Shown piece after piece: positions 63,709 through 64,000 of a stretch of DNA of 64,000 bases. This DNA is from Robiginitomaculum sp. (GTDB lineage Bacteria; Pseudomonadota; Alphaproteobacteria; Caulobacterales; Maricaulaceae), in assembly GCA_021776525.1 (NCBI GenBank), contig JAJFFT010000002.1, positions 124,001 through 188,000 of the forward strand, given 5' to 3'. Positions within the stretch are counted from its first letter, which is position 1. Each line of letters opens with the position of its first letter. The translations under genes and the position numbers were made by a program. The notes under the pieces were generated by a model. The model was given only the letters and a program-made list of their open reading frames with translations, did no database searches and had not been told where the DNA came from.

Positions 63709-64000
63709 TGCGTATTATACCTCAGGCCTTTCAAGATAATCTGGATGGCGGCGCTACCACTTTGTGCTGGTGCTGGAAAATTATCCGCAAAGACGGCGTT
63801 ACTCTCGGATTTACCGAGCATGATGTGGATTTGAGTTTTGATAATTTGGTGTGGAGCGCCGGGGCCGGGTTGACGCCGGGGGTTATTGAAAGCGCAATAG
63901 GCTTTTCATCTGATACAAGTGTTGCCGGTGGGGCTCTGGTTCAATCGGGGATATCGGCGGTTGATATTGATACGGGTAAGTATGACCAGGCTGAAATTGA
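63708..64000 (+). CDS. GTA baseplate hub protein, DUF2163 (g13), cut by window end
   Basis: ATG 63708 overlaps the g12 stop, and the frame stays open to the last base (about 97 codons). MRIIPQAFQDNLDGGATTLCWCWKIIRKDG, then LGFTEHDVDLSFD and AGAGLTPGVIES are family-typical of DUF2163, the iron-sulfur hub protein of the GTA tail. Further tail genes (g14, g15) should follow. Confidence 0.9.
   Translation, partial: MRIIPQAFQDNLDGGATTLCWCWKIIRKDGVTLGFTEHDVDLSFDNLVWSAGAGLTPGVIESAIGFSSDTSVAGGALVQSGISAVDIDTGKYDQAEI

Larger units (their letters stand above)
55713..64000 (+). mobile_element. Gene transfer agent (RcGTA-like) structural cluster, 3' end beyond window
   Basis: Fourteen consecutive rightward genes in the order of the Rhodobacter GTA: large terminase, portal, small membrane protein, prohead protease, capsid, head-tail connector, head closure, DUF3168, major tail protein, g10, tail chaperone, tape measure, DUF2460, DUF2163. 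No integrase, repressor, lysis or replication gene and no attachment repeat are seen, base use matches the neighbours, and genes overlap tightly. These argue for a domesticated GTA rather than a prophage. Confidence 0.9.

Noticed and set aside
55713-64000. Active prophage
   Set aside because: No integrase, repressor, replication, lysis or attachment site is seen. Gene order and sizes match a gene transfer agent, and base use fits the chromosome.

Overview
The window is a chromosomal segment of an alphaproteobacterium, most likely from the Caulobacterales/Maricaulales/Hyphomonadaceae side of the class. This is inferred from gene content, without any database search. The signs are: cckA directly behind fliQ-fliR-flhB, with a CtrA-type half-site in front; an alphaproteobacterial LexA box (GTTC-N7-GTTC) in front of recA; the F1-ATPase inhibitor zeta (DUF1476) next to purC-purS-purQ-purL; and a gene transfer agent (GTA) structural cluster of the RcGTA type. 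GC content looks moderate, and the genes are densely packed with many 1-11 bp overlaps.

Layout. 1-3400: glyA (cut by the window start), nrdR, nusB, thiL and an exported protein. 3445-9050: leftward genes for a GGDEF diguanylate cyclase, a DEAD-box RNA helicase and a tandem pair of exported amidohydrolases, one without its metal ligands. 9166-14854: aquaporin Z, a DUF442 phosphatase-like protein, a DNA-repair methyltransferase, a GNAT acetyltransferase, an ICMT-like membrane methyltransferase, a LysE exporter and parE. 15174-18335: a large autotransporter. 18557-22061: a sulfotransferase-like gene overlapping a class IV aminotransferase, then the glnB-glnA nitrogen operon. 22269-27677: NAD(P)HX repair enzyme, MATE exporter, TPMT-like methyltransferase, tRNA-Leu(UAG), and trigger factor with a histone-like Lys/Ala tail. 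27955-34680: a DUF885 lipoprotein, then fliQ-fliR-flhB-cckA. 34721-40842: recA with its SOS box, alaS, icd and trmJ. 40947-42125: a lipoprotein with eight 23-residue repeats. 42600-50860: purB, two exported thioredoxin-like proteins, zeta inhibitor, purC-purS-purQ-purL, bolA, an aldo/keto reductase and grxD. 50928-55417: rpsD, a DUF2336 protein, a class A penicillin-binding protein and a YcgN-type protein. 55713-64000: the GTA head and tail genes (terminase, portal, small membrane protein, protease, capsid, connector, closure, tail genes), continuing past the window end.

How they connect. CckA starts the phosphorelay to CtrA, which in relatives controls both flagellar genes and GTA expression, so the cckA locus and the GTA cluster some 21 kb away may be functionally tied. 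BolA and monothiol glutaredoxin (Grx4) are known partners in iron-sulfur and iron sensing and are almost adjacent here. The purine genes form one tight operon.

The items most worth a second look are: the 23-residue repeat lipoprotein; the degenerate amidohydrolase co-transcribed with an intact one; the trigger factor tail; a strong terminator hairpin inside the GTA operon just after the capsid gene; and an icd terminator that lies inside the 3' end of alaS. I found no clearly new multi-gene defence or mobile system, no CRISPR array, no insertion sequence and no rRNA.
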